From positions 62,001-126,000 of the forward strand of contig NZ_CP014275.1 of NCBI RefSeq assembly GCF_001578105.1: DNA of 64,000 nt. Reading direction: 5' to 3'. Made by a program: the position numbers and the translations under genes. Under the pieces are notes generated by a model that saw nothing but the letters and a program-made list of their open reading frames with translations, had not been told where the DNA came from and did not search any database. Each line of letters opens with the position of its first letter. Position 1 is the first letter of the stretch. Below are positions 33,573-42,892 of this stretch, in pieces. The DNA is from Martelella sp. AD-3 (GTDB lineage Bacteria; Pseudomonadota; Alphaproteobacteria; Rhizobiales; Rhizobiaceae).

Positions 33573-34520
33573 TCAGCCGCGCTTCTTCTCGATCGCGTCC
33601 CACATCAGGCTCGCGATATCGGCGCCGCCGAATTTCTTCACTTCGCGAATACCGGTGGGGGAGGTGACGTTGATTTCGGTCATATAGTCGCCGATCACAT
33701 CGATGCCGACGAGAATGAAGCCGCGCTCCTTCAGCGAAGGTCCGATGCGCGCGCAGATCTCTTCCTCGCGCGCCGTCAGCTCGGAGGGTTCGGCGCGTCC
33801 GCCGACATGCATGTTGGAGCGGCTGTCGGTCTCTGCCGGCACGCGGTTGATCGCGCCGGCGAATTCGCCATCGACGAGGATGATGCGCTTGTCGCCCTTG
33901 CGCACGGCCGGCAGATAGGCCTGGGCAATATAGGGCTCGCGGAACATCTGCTCGAACATTTCCAGAAGCGAGGTGAAGTTGCGGTCGTCACGGGTGGAAT
34001 GGAACACGCCGGCGCCGCCATTGCCGTAAAGCGGCTTCAGGATGATGTCGCCCATTTCCTCGCGGAACCGCGCGATCTCGCCGACATCCTTGGTGATCAG
34101 CGTCGGCGGCATCAGGTCGGCAAATTCGGTGACGAAGATCTTCTCCGGCGAATTGCGCACCCAGGCGGGATCGTTGACCACCAGCGTCTTCGGGTGGATG
34201 CGCTCCAGCATGTGGGTCGAGGTGATATAGGCCATGTCGAAGGGCGGGTCCTGGCGCAGCAGCACCACATCCATGGTCGAAAGTTCGGTGCGCTCGGCGG
34301 GACCCAGCGTATAATGATCGCCCTCGACATCGCGAAGCGTCATCGGTTCCACCGCGGCGATCACCTTGCCATCCCTCAGCGTCAGCCGGTCGGGCGTATA
34401 ATGGTAGAGTTCATAGCCGCGGTTTTGCGCCTCCAGCGACATGGCGAAGGTCGAATCGCCTGCAATCTTCACGGTGGAGATATGGTCCATCTGGACGGCG
34501 ACTTTTTTGATTGCGGCCAT
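33573..34520 (-). CDS. gshB: Glutathione synthetase
   Basis: The 315-residue ATP-grasp ligase joins gamma-glutamylcysteine and glycine to make glutathione in the cytoplasm. The N-terminal domain begins [34 protein letters not shown], the usual GshB start. The ATP-grasp part has [16 protein letters not shown] (about residues 157-172) and ends with [19 protein letters not shown], whose Glu and Asn bind Mg2+. The ATG at 34518-34520 gives the normal family length. Rhizobial gshB often lies near yraN; here yraN is 6 kb away, beyond ugp. Confidence 0.95.
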   Translation of the reverse strand: MAAIKKVAVQMDHISTVKIAGDSTFAMSLEAQNRGYELYHYTPDRLTLRDGKVIAAVEPMTLRDVEGDHYTLGPAERTELSTMDVVLLRQDPPFDMAYITSTHMLERIHPKTLVVNDPAWVRNSPEKIFVTEFADLMPPTLITKDVGEIARFREEMGDIILKPLYGNGGAGVFHSTRDDRNFTSLLEMFEQMFREPYIAQAYLPAVRKGDKRIILVDGEFAGAINRVPAETDSRSNMHVGGRAEPSELTAREEEICARIGPSLKERGFILVGIDVIGDYMTEINVTSPTGIREVKKFGGADIASLMWDAIEKKRG

Positions 34521-34596
34521 GAAACTGGAGCCCCCGGTCTGGTTTGAAGCGCCTCGATATGTAGTCACCGCGTGCGCGCTTGGCAATCGCCTTCAG

Positions 34597-35601
34597 TCAG
34601 GCGAGGATGCCCGAGACCGTGCACATCAGCAGATCGTGATCCGAAAGCGGCGTGCCTTCGTCATCGAGCGCATCCATCACGCGGCTCTCGGCAATCTGAA
34701 GGCCGCGCGACAAGAACCAGTCGAGCTTCATCGGCTGGGGATCCGTTCCGGAAATCAGGCTCGGGCGCGTGGTGATCCTGTCTTTCGGGCCGCCATGGCG
34801 CTGATAGCCCCTGTCGCGCGCCAGATCGAACAGGGTTTCCGCGTCCGGGTCGCCGCCGGTCCGGTTGCCGGTGTTGAGATCGCCGCCGATCAGCACGGGC
34901 ATTCCGGAAAAGTGCCAGTCGACCAGATCGAAGATGTCGGCCATCTGGCGTTCGCGAAGCGCAACGTCGCCATGACTTTCCAGATGCGTGGAAATCGCGA
35001 CGATCGGGCCTTCGGTGGTCTCGATCTTCGCGCCGATCGCCATGCGCGCGCCGATGCGCGGCTGGTCATTGTCGTCGGAAAACCAGATCGGCGGCCCGGA
35101 GAGTGGCAGCATGAAAGGGGACTCTAGCGGCGTTCGGGCCAGAAGCGCATTGCCGTGAAAGCCCTTCGCGTTGAAATCATCCGTGCAATAGGGCCGTTCG
35201 GCCTCGTTTCCGAGGCCGAGCTCCAGGAACTCGACCCCATAGGCATAGGCCATTTCGAGGGCGGCGGCGATCTCGGCGGTCGGATGGCGCTGCGCGGTCC
35301 GCGCCATGCCATTATCCATCTCCGAGAGCATGGCCAGGGCCGCACCTTCGTCAGCCAGCTTGCGCGCGCTTTTTTCGGGAAAGAGCCCGCGCTGCAGGTT
35401 CCAGGCGGCGGCCTGGAAGGGGAAGGCGAGCGGGCCCTTCGCGGAGCTGCGCTCACCGGTCTCGACCGTCTGCAGGCAGGCGAGTTCCTGGCGGTATCGA
35501 TCATGAACATGCGCTGATTTCTCAAGGCCCATAATGCGCGCGCGTTCGGCGCGTCCGGGGGCATCAAGGGCGTGGACGCAATCGGTGAAGAGTTCCGGCA
35601 T
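34597..35601 (-). CDS. Endonuclease/exonuclease/phosphatase (EEP) family protein
   Basis: The 334-residue enzyme belongs to the metal-dependent EEP superfamily, which cleaves phosphodiester bonds in nucleic acids, lipids or inositol phosphates. Landmarks are AAAWNLQRG (about residues 64-72), AMLSEMDNGM (metal Glu), STHLESHGDVALRERQ, GGDLNTGN and the catalytic SDHDLLMC near the C-terminus. No signal peptide is seen, so it is cytoplasmic. It starts 10 bases after ugpC, where many operons have the glycerophosphodiesterase ugpQ. A job in breaking down imported glycerophosphodiesters is therefore inferred. A nucleolytic role cannot be excluded. Confidence 0.8.
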   Translation of the reverse strand: MPELFTDCVHALDAPGRAERARIMGLEKSAHVHDRYRQELACLQTVETGERSSAKGPLAFPFQAAAWNLQRGLFPEKSARKLADEGAALAMLSEMDNGMARTAQRHPTAEIAAALEMAYAYGVEFLELGLGNEAERPYCTDDFNAKGFHGNALLARTPLESPFMLPLSGPPIWFSDDNDQPRIGARMAIGAKIETTEGPIVAISTHLESHGDVALRERQMADIFDLVDWHFSGMPVLIGGDLNTGNRTGGDPDAETLFDLARDRGYQRHGGPKDRITTRPSLISGTDPQPMKLDWFLSRGLQIAESRVMDALDDEGTPLSDHDLLMCTVSGILA

Positions 35602-35611
35602 TTGCGATGCT

Positions 35612-36691
35612 TCAGGCCTCAACGGACACGTTCCGGGAATGGATGCGCTTGCCGGTTTCCCGATCATAGAAATGCAGCTTTGCCGGATCAATCGAAAAGC
35701 GCATCTCGTCTGCAAGCGGAATGGCGGGCGAAAGGGCGGCAGTTAGCCGCTGCTCGCCGATCAGGCAATGGGCAAGCCGCGTCGCGCCCAATTCCTCCAC
35801 ATAATCGAGCTTTGCGGTGATCGTGTGCGCGGTCGGATCCTCGGCGACCTGCAGGTCCTCTGCGCGGATGCCGACGGTGAGCGCGCCGGAAACCGGCAGG
35901 TCGCGCGTCATGGTCAGCACATTGTAGCCGATCGCCAGACGGTCGCCGTTCCGTTCGCCGGAAACGAGGTTCATGGCCGGCGAGCCGATGAAATTGGCGA
36001 TGAAGGTCGAGGCCGGCTTGTGGTAGACGTCGAGCGGCGTGCCGATCTGCTCGATGCGGCCTGCATTCAGCACCACCAGCCGGTCGGCGAGCGTCATCGC
36101 CTCGAGCTGGTCGTGGGTGACATAGATGGAGGTGGTGCCGAGGCGCTTCTGCAGATGCTTGATCTCGCCGCGCATGGAAACGCGGAGCTTGGCGTCAAGG
36201 TTCGACAACGGCTCGTCGAAGAGGAAGGCAGCGGGCTTGCGCACGATCGCCCGGCCCATGGCGACGCGCTGGCGCTGGCCGCCGGAAAGCGCGCGGGGCT
36301 TGCGCTCCAGATAGGGCTCAAGCTCCAGCATGCGGGCGGCCTCCTTAACGCGCGCCGTGATCTCGGCCTTCGGCGTGCCCCGGTTCTTCAGGCCATAGGC
36401 CAGGTTGTTGTAGACCGTCATGTGCGGATAGAGCGCGTAGTTCTGGAAAACCATGGCGATGTCGCGCTCGGCCGGGTCCTTCCTGTTGACCACGTTTCCG
36501 CCGATCTTCACCTCGCCCTCGGTGATCGCTTCGAGGCCGGCGACCATGCGCAGAAGCGTGGACTTGCCGCAGCCCGACGGGCCGACAAGGACGATGAACT
36601 CGCCGTCCTCTATGTGGATATCGACATTGTCGACCGCGCGGGCGTCGCCGGAATAGATCTTGGAAACCCTGGAGATTTCGATTGCAGCCAT
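35612..36691 (-). CDS. ugpC: sn-Glycerol-3-phosphate ABC importer, ATPase
   Basis: The 359-residue ATPase has GPSGCGKST (residues 36-44), signature [15 protein letters not shown], Walker B FLFDEP and switch region [20 protein letters not shown]/regulatory region follows from about 240 and ends in [15 protein letters not shown]. It energises uptake of glycerol-3-phosphate and glycerophosphodiesters. It is the fourth gene of a complete ugpBAEC operon on the minus strand, starting 10 bases after ugpE. A maltose or trehalose importer ATPase would look similar, and the partner genes decide the call. Confidence 0.9.
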   Translation of the reverse strand: MAAIEISRVSKIYSGDARAVDNVDIHIEDGEFIVLVGPSGCGKSTLLRMVAGLEAITEGEVKIGGNVVNRKDPAERDIAMVFQNYALYPHMTVYNNLAYGLKNRGTPKAEITARVKEAARMLELEPYLERKPRALSGGQRQRVAMGRAIVRKPAAFLFDEPLSNLDAKLRVSMRGEIKHLQKRLGTTSIYVTHDQLEAMTLADRLVVLNAGRIEQIGTPLDVYHKPASTFIANFIGSPAMNLVSGERNGDRLAIGYNVLTMTRDLPVSGALTVGIRAEDLQVAEDPTAHTITAKLDYVEELGATRLAHCLIGEQRLTAALSPAIPLADEMRFSIDPAKLHFYDRETGKRIHSRNVSVEA

Positions 36692-36701
36692 TTTTGTTTT
36701 C

Positions 36702-37544
36702 CTATTTGTCGCTTTCCGTCAGGCCCTTGATGAACCAGCTCTGGAAGATCACCACGATCAACACCGGCGGCAGCATGGCGAGAACCGCCAGCGCGAAGGC
36801 CTGGTTATATTCGGGGATCTGGCTTCCGACCCAGACGAGGAGGATCTGCTTGATGCCGCGCACCAGCGTGTAGAAGCTTTCCTCGTTGGTCATGATCATC
36901 GGCCACAGATACTGGTTCCAGCCATAGACGAACATGATGATGAAGATCGCCGCCATCATCGTCTTCGACAGCGGCACGAGAATGTCGATGAAGAACTTGA
37001 ACGGCCCGGCGCCGTCGATGCGGGCGGCTTCGAGAAGTTCGTCAGGCACCGACTTGAAGAACTGGCGGAAGAAGAATGTGCCCGTGGCGGACGCCAGAAG
37101 CGGCACGATCAGCCCCGTATAGGTGTTGACGAGGCCAAGCCGGGTCATGACGTCGTAAGACGGCAGGATGCGCACTTCGAGCGGGAGCAGCAGCGTGGTG
37201 AAGATCATCCAGAAGAACAGCGTCGAAAACCGCGAGCGGAAATAGACGAGGCCATAGGCAGCCAGCATCGACAGGACGATCTTGCCGACGGCAAAGCCGA
37301 TGCCGAGGATGAAGGAATTCATCACCATGCGGGCGCCGGTCACGTCGCCGGTAAACCCGCCGCGCGTGGTCAGAACCTCCTTGTAGGTCTTGACGAAGTC
37401 ATCGCCCCAGGTGACCTGAAGTCCCTTCATGTGGACATCGACGGCTTCATGGGTAGAGGTCATGAAGGCGACGAAGATCGGCCCGACCATGATGAACACG
37501 CCGAAGAGCAGGATGAGATGGTCAGTCAGAGTTGTCTTGTGCAT
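36702..37544 (-). CDS. ugpE: sn-Glycerol-3-phosphate ABC importer, permease UgpE
   Basis: This 280-residue inner-membrane protein has six helices. The ATPase docking loop is [31 protein letters not shown] (about residues 163-193), the typical EAA motif. It forms the channel with UgpA. The start wording [30 protein letters not shown] is close to known UgpE. It begins 12 bases after ugpA and ends 10 bases before ugpC. Confidence 0.9.
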   Translation of the reverse strand: MHKTTLTDHLILLFGVFIMVGPIFVAFMTSTHEAVDVHMKGLQVTWGDDFVKTYKEVLTTRGGFTGDVTGARMVMNSFILGIGFAVGKIVLSMLAAYGLVYFRSRFSTLFFWMIFTTLLLPLEVRILPSYDVMTRLGLVNTYTGLIVPLLASATGTFFFRQFFKSVPDELLEAARIDGAGPFKFFIDILVPLSKTMMAAIFIIMFVYGWNQYLWPMIMTNEESFYTLVRGIKQILLVWVGSQIPEYNQAFALAVLAMLPPVLIVVIFQSWFIKGLTESDK

Positions 37545-37556
37545 CGTTCCCGCTCC

Positions 37557-38438
37557 TCAATTGTAGTGCACGCGCCGCTCGATGAAGCGGAACTGGAAGA
37601 AGGTGAGCACCAGCACGATCAGCATCAGGATCACCGATTGCGCGGCCGAGCCGCCGATGTCATTGCCGCGGAAGCCGTCCATATAGACCTTGTAGACCAG
37701 CGTGATCGGGTTGTTGGCGGCCTTGTCCTTCACGATCACGTCGATGATGCCGAAGGTGTCGAACAGCGAATAGGTCATGTTGATGATCAGCAGGAAGAAG
37801 GCGGTTGGCGCCAGAAGCGGCAGGGTGACGGTCCAGAACCGGCCAAGGCGCGAACGGTTGTCGATTGCAGCCGCCTCGCGCACCGAAACGGGTATGGACT
37901 GGAGGCCCGAGAGGAAGAAGATGAAATTGTAGGGGATCTGCTTCCACACGGCGACGGTGATCATCGCAAAGGCGGTGTCGAAGTAATTGATGCCGACCTT
38001 CATGTCCCAGCCGAACCAGGCCGCTAGTTTGACGAAGGGGCCGATATGCTGGTCGAAGAACATCATGCCGATCAGGCCGGCGACCGGCGGCGCGATGGCG
38101 TAGACGGAGATCAGCAGCGTCTTGTAGCTGCTTGAGCCGCGAATGACGTCGTCAGCCTTGGAGGCGAGCAGCAGGCCGAGCGTGAGCGAGAAGAAGGTCA
38201 CCAGAACCGTGAAGATCACGGTGAACTGGGCGACGCGCAGATAATAGCTCGATGTCAGCGCATCGACGTAATTGTCGAGGCCGACAAAACTCGCGCTGAA
38301 GCCGAAGGGATCTTCCAGATAGAAGGACGACTGGATCGCCTGAACAGACGGCCAGTAGAAGAAGATCACGATGATGGCCATCTGCGGCAGCACGAAGAGA
38401 TAGGGCAGCAGCGGCGAATTGAACTGGACGCGCTTCAT
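37557..38438 (-). CDS. ugpA: sn-Glycerol-3-phosphate ABC importer, permease UgpA
   Basis: From ATG 38436-38438 the protein has 293 residues and six membrane helices, with MKRVQFNSPLLPYLFVLPQMAIIVIFFYWP as the first. The EAA loop reads VREAAAIDNRSRLGRFWTVTLPLLAP (about residues 212-237). It pairs with UgpE. AGGAAACAG upstream is a fair ribosome-binding site. A frame extending to 38711 would read through the intergenic repeat and is not credible. The 321-base gap before it, filled by the repeat, separates it from ugpB, so the repeat may lower permease expression relative to the binding protein. Confidence 0.9.
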   Translation of the reverse strand: MKRVQFNSPLLPYLFVLPQMAIIVIFFYWPSVQAIQSSFYLEDPFGFSASFVGLDNYVDALTSSYYLRVAQFTVIFTVLVTFFSLTLGLLLASKADDVIRGSSSYKTLLISVYAIAPPVAGLIGMMFFDQHIGPFVKLAAWFGWDMKVGINYFDTAFAMITVAVWKQIPYNFIFFLSGLQSIPVSVREAAAIDNRSRLGRFWTVTLPLLAPTAFFLLIINMTYSLFDTFGIIDVIVKDKAANNPITLVYKVYMDGFRGNDIGGSAAQSVILMLIVLVLTFFQFRFIERRVHYN

Positions 38439-38500
38439 TTTCTGTTTCCTGTTGCGGTCGGGGCGACGGCTCCGCCCATGCCGCATAGCCCCCAAGTCTT

Positions 38501-38634
38501 CTCGCCCCGGAGGGGAGAGATGTCGCGACAGCGACAGTGAGGGGGAGTCTATTCCCTCGGGTGCCCTTGCGATCAGATACGCTGCTTCACCCTCACTGCC
38601 CCTTTCGGGGCATCTCTCCCGCAGGCGGGAGAGA
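38501..38634. repeat. Long intergenic inverted repeat, family copy 1
   Basis: The left arm (38501-38543) and right arm (38589-38634) are imperfect inverted copies: CCCTCACTG on the right matches CAGTGAGGG on the left, each joined to a GC-rich inner hairpin and a GGGGAGAG/CTCTCCC stem. The whole would fold into a branched structure. The same wording returns at 55541-55692 and, more distantly, at 50827-50971. It lies between ugpB and ugpA inside the operon. The flanks 38439-38500 and 38635-38759 hold no other feature. Confidence 0.8.
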
Positions 38635-38759
38635 GTATCGGGAGCAAGTTCAGTCACTCGGGCAAACGCGACCGCCATTTGCGGCGGGACTACATTTTCC
38701 AAACACGCCAAAATCCGGGAGCGTTAGCCCCCGGATCGGCTGTTTCGGTGCGCGGCGCC

Positions 38760-40058
38760 TTAGTTGGAAGCCGTCTTGGCGAAGCGGGCGAGAAGGGCGT
38801 TGCCCTCTTCCTGGATCGTCGCCATGGCGTCTTCAACGGAGGTCTCGCCGGCGAAGATCTTGTTGTATTCGCGTTCCATGACTTCGCGGATCTGCGGGTA
38901 GAAGCCCATGCGGTAGCCCTTGGACCATTCGCCGCCCGGCAGCGAAAGCTGCTGGATGCCGACCTCGGCGACCGGCTGTTCTTCGTACCAGCCGTCTTCC
39001 TTGGCCAGTTCGTAAGCGGCGGTCGTGACCGGAACATAGCCGGTGGACTTGTGCCAGAAATACTGGATTTCCGGGGAGGTCAGGAACTGGAAGAAGTCGG
39101 CCGTGCACTTGTTCTGGGCATCATCCTTGCCGGAAAGCGCGAAGAGGGCCGCGCCGCCGATGAAGGAGTTGGTGCCGGCGCCCTCGATGGCGTCCCAGTA
39201 GGGCAGGAAGGTGGCCGAGAAAGGCATCTGGGCGGATTTCTGCAGGCCGCCGAAGGAGCCGGAGGAGCCGACCCAGAGCGCGACCTTGTCTTCCTCGAAG
39301 GGCTTCTGGTTGTCGGACCAGCCGGCGCCATAATAGCCGAAATAGCCGTTGTCGTACCAGTCCTTGAGCTTTTCGTACATCATGACGTGCTCGGGCGTGG
39401 TGACGAGAATCTCGGTGCCGTCGACGCTGTCATAGCCATTATTGTTGGTGGCGAACTGGAGATTGTTGCGCGAGAAGAAGTTCTCGGTCATTTCCCAGGT
39501 GAGCTGCGACTGGACGAGCGGGACATAGCCGGCGTCCTTCAGGGCAGGGGCGATCTCTTCGAACTCTTCCCAGGTCTTCGGCGCTTCGACGCCGGCCTTT
39601 TCGAAGGCTTCGGTGTTGATATACATGATCGGCGCCGAGGAATTGAACGGCATGCCGACGAACTTGCCATCGCTGTCCGCGTAGAAATAACGCACGCCTT
39701 CGATGAAGTCTTCGCGGTTGAAGTCGTAGCCGGCGTTATTGATCAGGTCTTCGGCCGGAATGGCGGCGCCCTTGGCGTTCATGATCGTGGCGGCGCCGGC
39801 GTCGAACACCTGCAGGATGTTCGGCTGTTCGCCCGAGCGGAAGGCAGCGATGCCGGAAGCGAGCGCTTCTTCGTAAGTGCCCTTGGAAACCGGCGTCAGG
39901 TTGCAGGCATCCTGGCTTTCGTTGAAGCGCTTGGAAATCTCGTTGATGACGGCCTGGTTGTTGCCGCCCATGCCGTGCCACCAGGTGATGTCGGTGGCGG
40001 CGAAGGCGGTCGAGGTCGAAAGGCCGACGGTCAGCGCGGCCAGAACAAATTTCTTCAT
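38760..40058 (-). CDS. ugpB: sn-Glycerol-3-phosphate periplasmic binding protein
   Basis: The 432-residue precursor has a Sec signal peptide (MKKFVLAALTVGLSTSTAFA, 1-20) and a mature start ATDITWWHGMGGNNQAVINE that is characteristic of UgpB. It captures glycerol-3-phosphate or glycerophosphodiesters in the periplasm. SGFNSSAPIMYINTEAFEKAG-like wording (PFNSSAPIMYIN, about residues 137-148) and EVMEREYNKIFAG near the C-terminus are typical. It is the first gene of the ugp operon. No convincing pho box was found upstream in 40059-40213. Confidence 0.92.
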   Translation of the reverse strand: MKKFVLAALTVGLSTSTAFAATDITWWHGMGGNNQAVINEISKRFNESQDACNLTPVSKGTYEEALASGIAAFRSGEQPNILQVFDAGAATIMNAKGAAIPAEDLINNAGYDFNREDFIEGVRYFYADSDGKFVGMPFNSSAPIMYINTEAFEKAGVEAPKTWEEFEEIAPALKDAGYVPLVQSQLTWEMTENFFSRNNLQFATNNNGYDSVDGTEILVTTPEHVMMYEKLKDWYDNGYFGYYGAGWSDNQKPFEEDKVALWVGSSGSFGGLQKSAQMPFSATFLPYWDAIEGAGTNSFIGGAALFALSGKDDAQNKCTADFFQFLTSPEIQYFWHKSTGYVPVTTAAYELAKEDGWYEEQPVAEVGIQQLSLPGGEWSKGYRMGFYPQIREVMEREYNKIFAGETSVEDAMATIQEEGNALLARFAKTASN

Positions 40059-40213
40059 GATGAAAGTCCCCGTTCAGAATCTGAGTAATCATCGCGGTGG
40101 ATGATGGAAGCGGGGTATCGCGCCTACGTGACGTCCGAACGACGATTTTGTTTCAAATTTATAAAACCGAGCGCGCGGATGTTTTCATTTGCGCACTCCC
40201 GGTGTTCGTATCG

Positions 40214-40576
40214 TCAAAAGGCATCCGGGAAGTGCCGGGGCAGGCGGCGGGGCAGAAAGGCGAGAATGTCATACCGTTGCGAAAGGCGGTGCGCGTCGGG
40301 TTGGCGCGAAAGCCAGACATCGGAGGCGGCGCGGATGCGTCTTTGGGCCGTGGCGGTCACGGCGTCGATCGCCACCCTTTCGCTCGTCCGCGCCTTGACC
40401 TCGACAAAGAGGGCGAGGTCGCCTTTGCGGGCAATGATGTCGATTTCGCCGGCGTGGCATTTGAAGCGCATGGCGAGGATGCGGTAGCCTTTGAGGCGAA
40501 GGTAAAGCGCGGCAAGGCTTTCGGCGCGCCGCCCGCGTCGTTCCGCCTCCCGCCGTCTTGTCGCCTCACGCCCCAT
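40214..40576 (-). CDS. yraN: YraN-family endonuclease-like protein (UPF0102)
   Basis: The 120-residue protein has the restriction-endonuclease-like fold of the YraN family. GEIDIIARKGDLALFVEVKAR (about residues 43-63) contains the E-x-D and E-V-K acidic/lysine active-site pattern. Its cellular target is unknown. The first 20 residues are very Arg-rich. The start overlaps the end of rsmI by 11 bases, a conserved gene pair. It is the last gene of that minus-strand transcript. Confidence 0.9.
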   Translation of the reverse strand: MGREATRRREAERRGRRAESLAALYLRLKGYRILAMRFKCHAGEIDIIARKGDLALFVEVKARTSERVAIDAVTATAQRRIRAASDVWLSRQPDAHRLSQRYDILAFLPRRLPRHFPDAF

Positions 40577-41459
40577 CGCCGTGCTTCAGGTTGAGAAGCC
40601 GCTGGTAGAGGTCCTTGCGCGCAAGGCCGGTCTCCCTTGCGGCCTGCGCCGCCGCTTTCGCCGCAGGCATATCGGCGACGAGCCGTTTCAGCAGCGCATC
40701 GACATCCGCCGCGCCCGGCGCATCCGGCGTTGGCGGCGGGCCGATGACGAGCACGATCTCGCCTTTGACCTCTGCGTCGCGATAGGCCTCCGCAAGTTCG
40801 CCAAGCGTGCCGCGCCGGAATTCCTCATAAGTCTTGGTCAGTTCCCGGCAGACGGCGGCCGGCCGATCCGCGCCGAGGACGTCGCTGGCCGCTTCAAGTG
40901 AAGCCCCGATGCGGTGCGGCGATTCGAAGAAGATCAGCGTTGCCGGAATATCCGTCAGTTCCGCCAGCCGGTCGCGTCGGCCCTTGTCCTTGTGCGGCAG
41001 GAAACCGGCGAAGAAGAAGGCGTCATTGGGAAGCCCCGCGCCGACAAGGGCGGCCAGCGGCGCCGACGCGCCGGGGATCGGCACGACCTTTATGTCTTCC
41101 GCGATCGCCAGTCCCGCGAGCCGGTAGCCGGGGTCGGAGACGAGCGGCGTTCCGGCGTCGGAGACGAGCGCGACGCTCTTTCCCGCGCGAAGGGCTGACA
41201 TCAGCTGCTCTCCGGCCTTTTCCGCATTGTGCTCGTGATAGGCGAAGGGGCGCCTGGCGATGGCGAAACGGTCGAGCAGCTTGCGGGTAACGCGCGTATC
41301 CTCGCAGGCGAGAATGTCCGCGCCGGCAAGGGTCTCGAGCGCGCGCACGGTGATGTCGCCAAGATTGCCGATCGGGGTGGCGACAAGGTAAAGGCCGGGT
41401 GAAAGCGGCCGGGCCTCGATTGAATGTCCCGCGATTTCAAATCTGTTGCCGTCGCTCAT
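40566..41459 (-). CDS. rsmI: 16S rRNA 2'-O-ribose C1402 methyltransferase
   Basis: From ATG 41457-41459 the protein has 297 residues. LYLVATPIGNLGDITVRALETLAGADILACEDTRVT (about residues 22-57) is the RsmI signature at the start of the tetrapyrrole-methylase fold. FFESPHRI and VCRELTKTYEE follow as further family motifs. It methylates the ribose of C1402 in the decoding centre of 16S rRNA using SAM. AGRETGLARKDLYQRLLNLK-like wording closes the protein. A longer frame reaching 41660 lacks a start signal and overlaps the dnaN upstream region. Confidence 0.95.
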   Translation of the reverse strand: MSDGNRFEIAGHSIEARPLSPGLYLVATPIGNLGDITVRALETLAGADILACEDTRVTRKLLDRFAIARRPFAYHEHNAEKAGEQLMSALRAGKSVALVSDAGTPLVSDPGYRLAGLAIAEDIKVVPIPGASAPLAALVGAGLPNDAFFFAGFLPHKDKGRRDRLAELTDIPATLIFFESPHRIGASLEAASDVLGADRPAAVCRELTKTYEEFRRGTLGELAEAYRDAEVKGEIVLVIGPPPTPDAPGAADVDALLKRLVADMPAAKAAAQAARETGLARKDLYQRLLNLKHGDGA

Positions 41460-41692
41460 CTCACGTCCCCGTTTTCCTTCTTTGATCATGGCCGTCATCC
41501 CGCGACAAGGGGCGAGGGCGCCTCCCCGGCCCCGTAGGCAACCGGAATATGGGTGGAGGCTTGCTGCCGGGCCTTGCAATCGGCGCGAATTTGCTGTCAT
41601 TTTGTCTCCCCGCCCGCGGCCTTTTCGGACGCGAGGCCCCGTTCGACTGCCGTCCGGCATTTGACCCGTGCGAAAGAGTGAAAGCGAAAGTC

Positions 41693-42811
41693 ATGCGTAT
41701 CACGCTCGAAAGATCCGACCTTCTGAAGTCCCTGAACCATGTTCACCGCGTGGTCGAGCGCCGCAACACCATTCCGATTCTCTCCAACGTTCTGTTGAAG
41801 GCCGAGGGCAATGATCTCGAGATGAAGGCGACCGACCTTGACCTCGAGATCACCGAGAAAACGCCGGCCATGGTCGAGCAGGCGGGCGCGACCACCGTTC
41901 CCGCCCATCTGCTCTACGAGATCGTGCGCAAGCTTTCCGACGGCGCCGAGGTTTCGCTGGCGACGGCGAGCGACGGCCAGACCATTTCGGTCGCCTCCGG
42001 CAAGTCCAAGTTCTCGCTGCAGTGCCTGCCGCAGGAGGATTTCCCGGACCTGACCGCCGGCACGTTCAGCCATGCCTTCAAGCTGAAGGCCGCCGATCTG
42101 AAGATGCTGATCGACCGCACCCAGTTCGCGATCTCGACCGAGGAAACGCGCTACTATCTGAACGGCATCTATTTCCACGCCATGACCGAGGGCGCCGAGC
42201 TGAAGCTGCGGGCCGTCGCCACCGACGGTCACCGCCTGGCGCGCGCCGAGATCGATGCGCCCTCGGGATGCGAGAACATGCCGGGCGTCATCATTCCGCG
42301 CAAGACCGTCGGCGAATTGCAGAAGCTCGTCGATGACCCCGAAATCATCGTGCACGTCGAGGTCTCCGACGCCAAGATCCGCTTCACCATCGGTTCGGTG
42401 GTCATCACCTCCAAGCTGATCGACGGCACCTTCCCCGATTACCAGCGGGTGATCCCGGCCAATAACGACCGCGAAATGCGGATCGAATGCGATGCCTTCG
42501 CCAAGGCGGTCGATCGCGTCTCGACCGTTTCGTCGGAGCGCGGCCGCGCCGTCAAGCTGTCACTTACCGAAGGCCAGCTGACGCTTACCGTCAACAATCC
42601 CGATTCGGGCAGCGCCACGGACGAACTCGCGGTCGGCTATGACAGCGAGGCGATGGATATCGGCTTCAACGCCAAATATCTGCTCGACATCACCTCGCAG
42701 CTGACCGGCGACGAGGCGATCTTCCTGTTCGCAGACGCCGGCTCGCCGACGCTGGTGCGCGACACCGACAGCAAGAACGCGCTTTATGTGCTGATGCCGA
42801 TGCGGGTCTGA
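41693..42811 (+). CDS. dnaN: DNA polymerase III subunit beta (sliding clamp)
   Basis: The 372-residue protein has the three-domain clamp layout. It begins MRITLERSDLLKSLNHVHRVVERRNTIPILSNVLL and ends with LYVLMPMRV, the typical C-terminus. KMLIDRTQFAISTEETRYYLNGIYF (about residues 135-159) opens the second domain. The ring clamps polymerase III and other repair factors to DNA. The ATG at 41693 follows GAAAGCGAAAG. Finding dnaN away from dnaA is usual in this order. It is followed closely by pyrF on the same strand. Confidence 0.97.
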   Translation: MRITLERSDLLKSLNHVHRVVERRNTIPILSNVLLKAEGNDLEMKATDLDLEITEKTPAMVEQAGATTVPAHLLYEIVRKLSDGAEVSLATASDGQTISVASGKSKFSLQCLPQEDFPDLTAGTFSHAFKLKAADLKMLIDRTQFAISTEETRYYLNGIYFHAMTEGAELKLRAVATDGHRLARAEIDAPSGCENMPGVIIPRKTVGELQKLVDDPEIIVHVEVSDAKIRFTIGSVVITSKLIDGTFPDYQRVIPANNDREMRIECDAFAKAVDRVSTVSSERGRAVKLSLTEGQLTLTVNNPDSGSATDELAVGYDSEAMDIGFNAKYLLDITSQLTGDEAIFLFADAGSPTLVRDTDSKNALYVLMPMRV

Positions 42812-42892
42812 CGCCTGCTTTTTTCTTCCCATCAGGCGCCTTTTGTGCGAGTTGAAGCGCGAACAGGACGCTTGTCGAGAAGGAGTTGTGGC

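Noticed and set aside
38501..38634. A CRISPR array or insertion sequence
   Set aside because: The repeats are two inverted arms, not regularly spaced direct repeats, and there is no transposase or target duplication.
38439..38711. A long N-terminal extension of UgpA
   Set aside because: It would translate the intergenic inverted repeat; known UgpA proteins start where the ATG at 38438 does.
40059..40213. A pho box ahead of ugpB
   Set aside because: No pair of CTGTCAT-like repeats at an 11-base period could be found on either strand.
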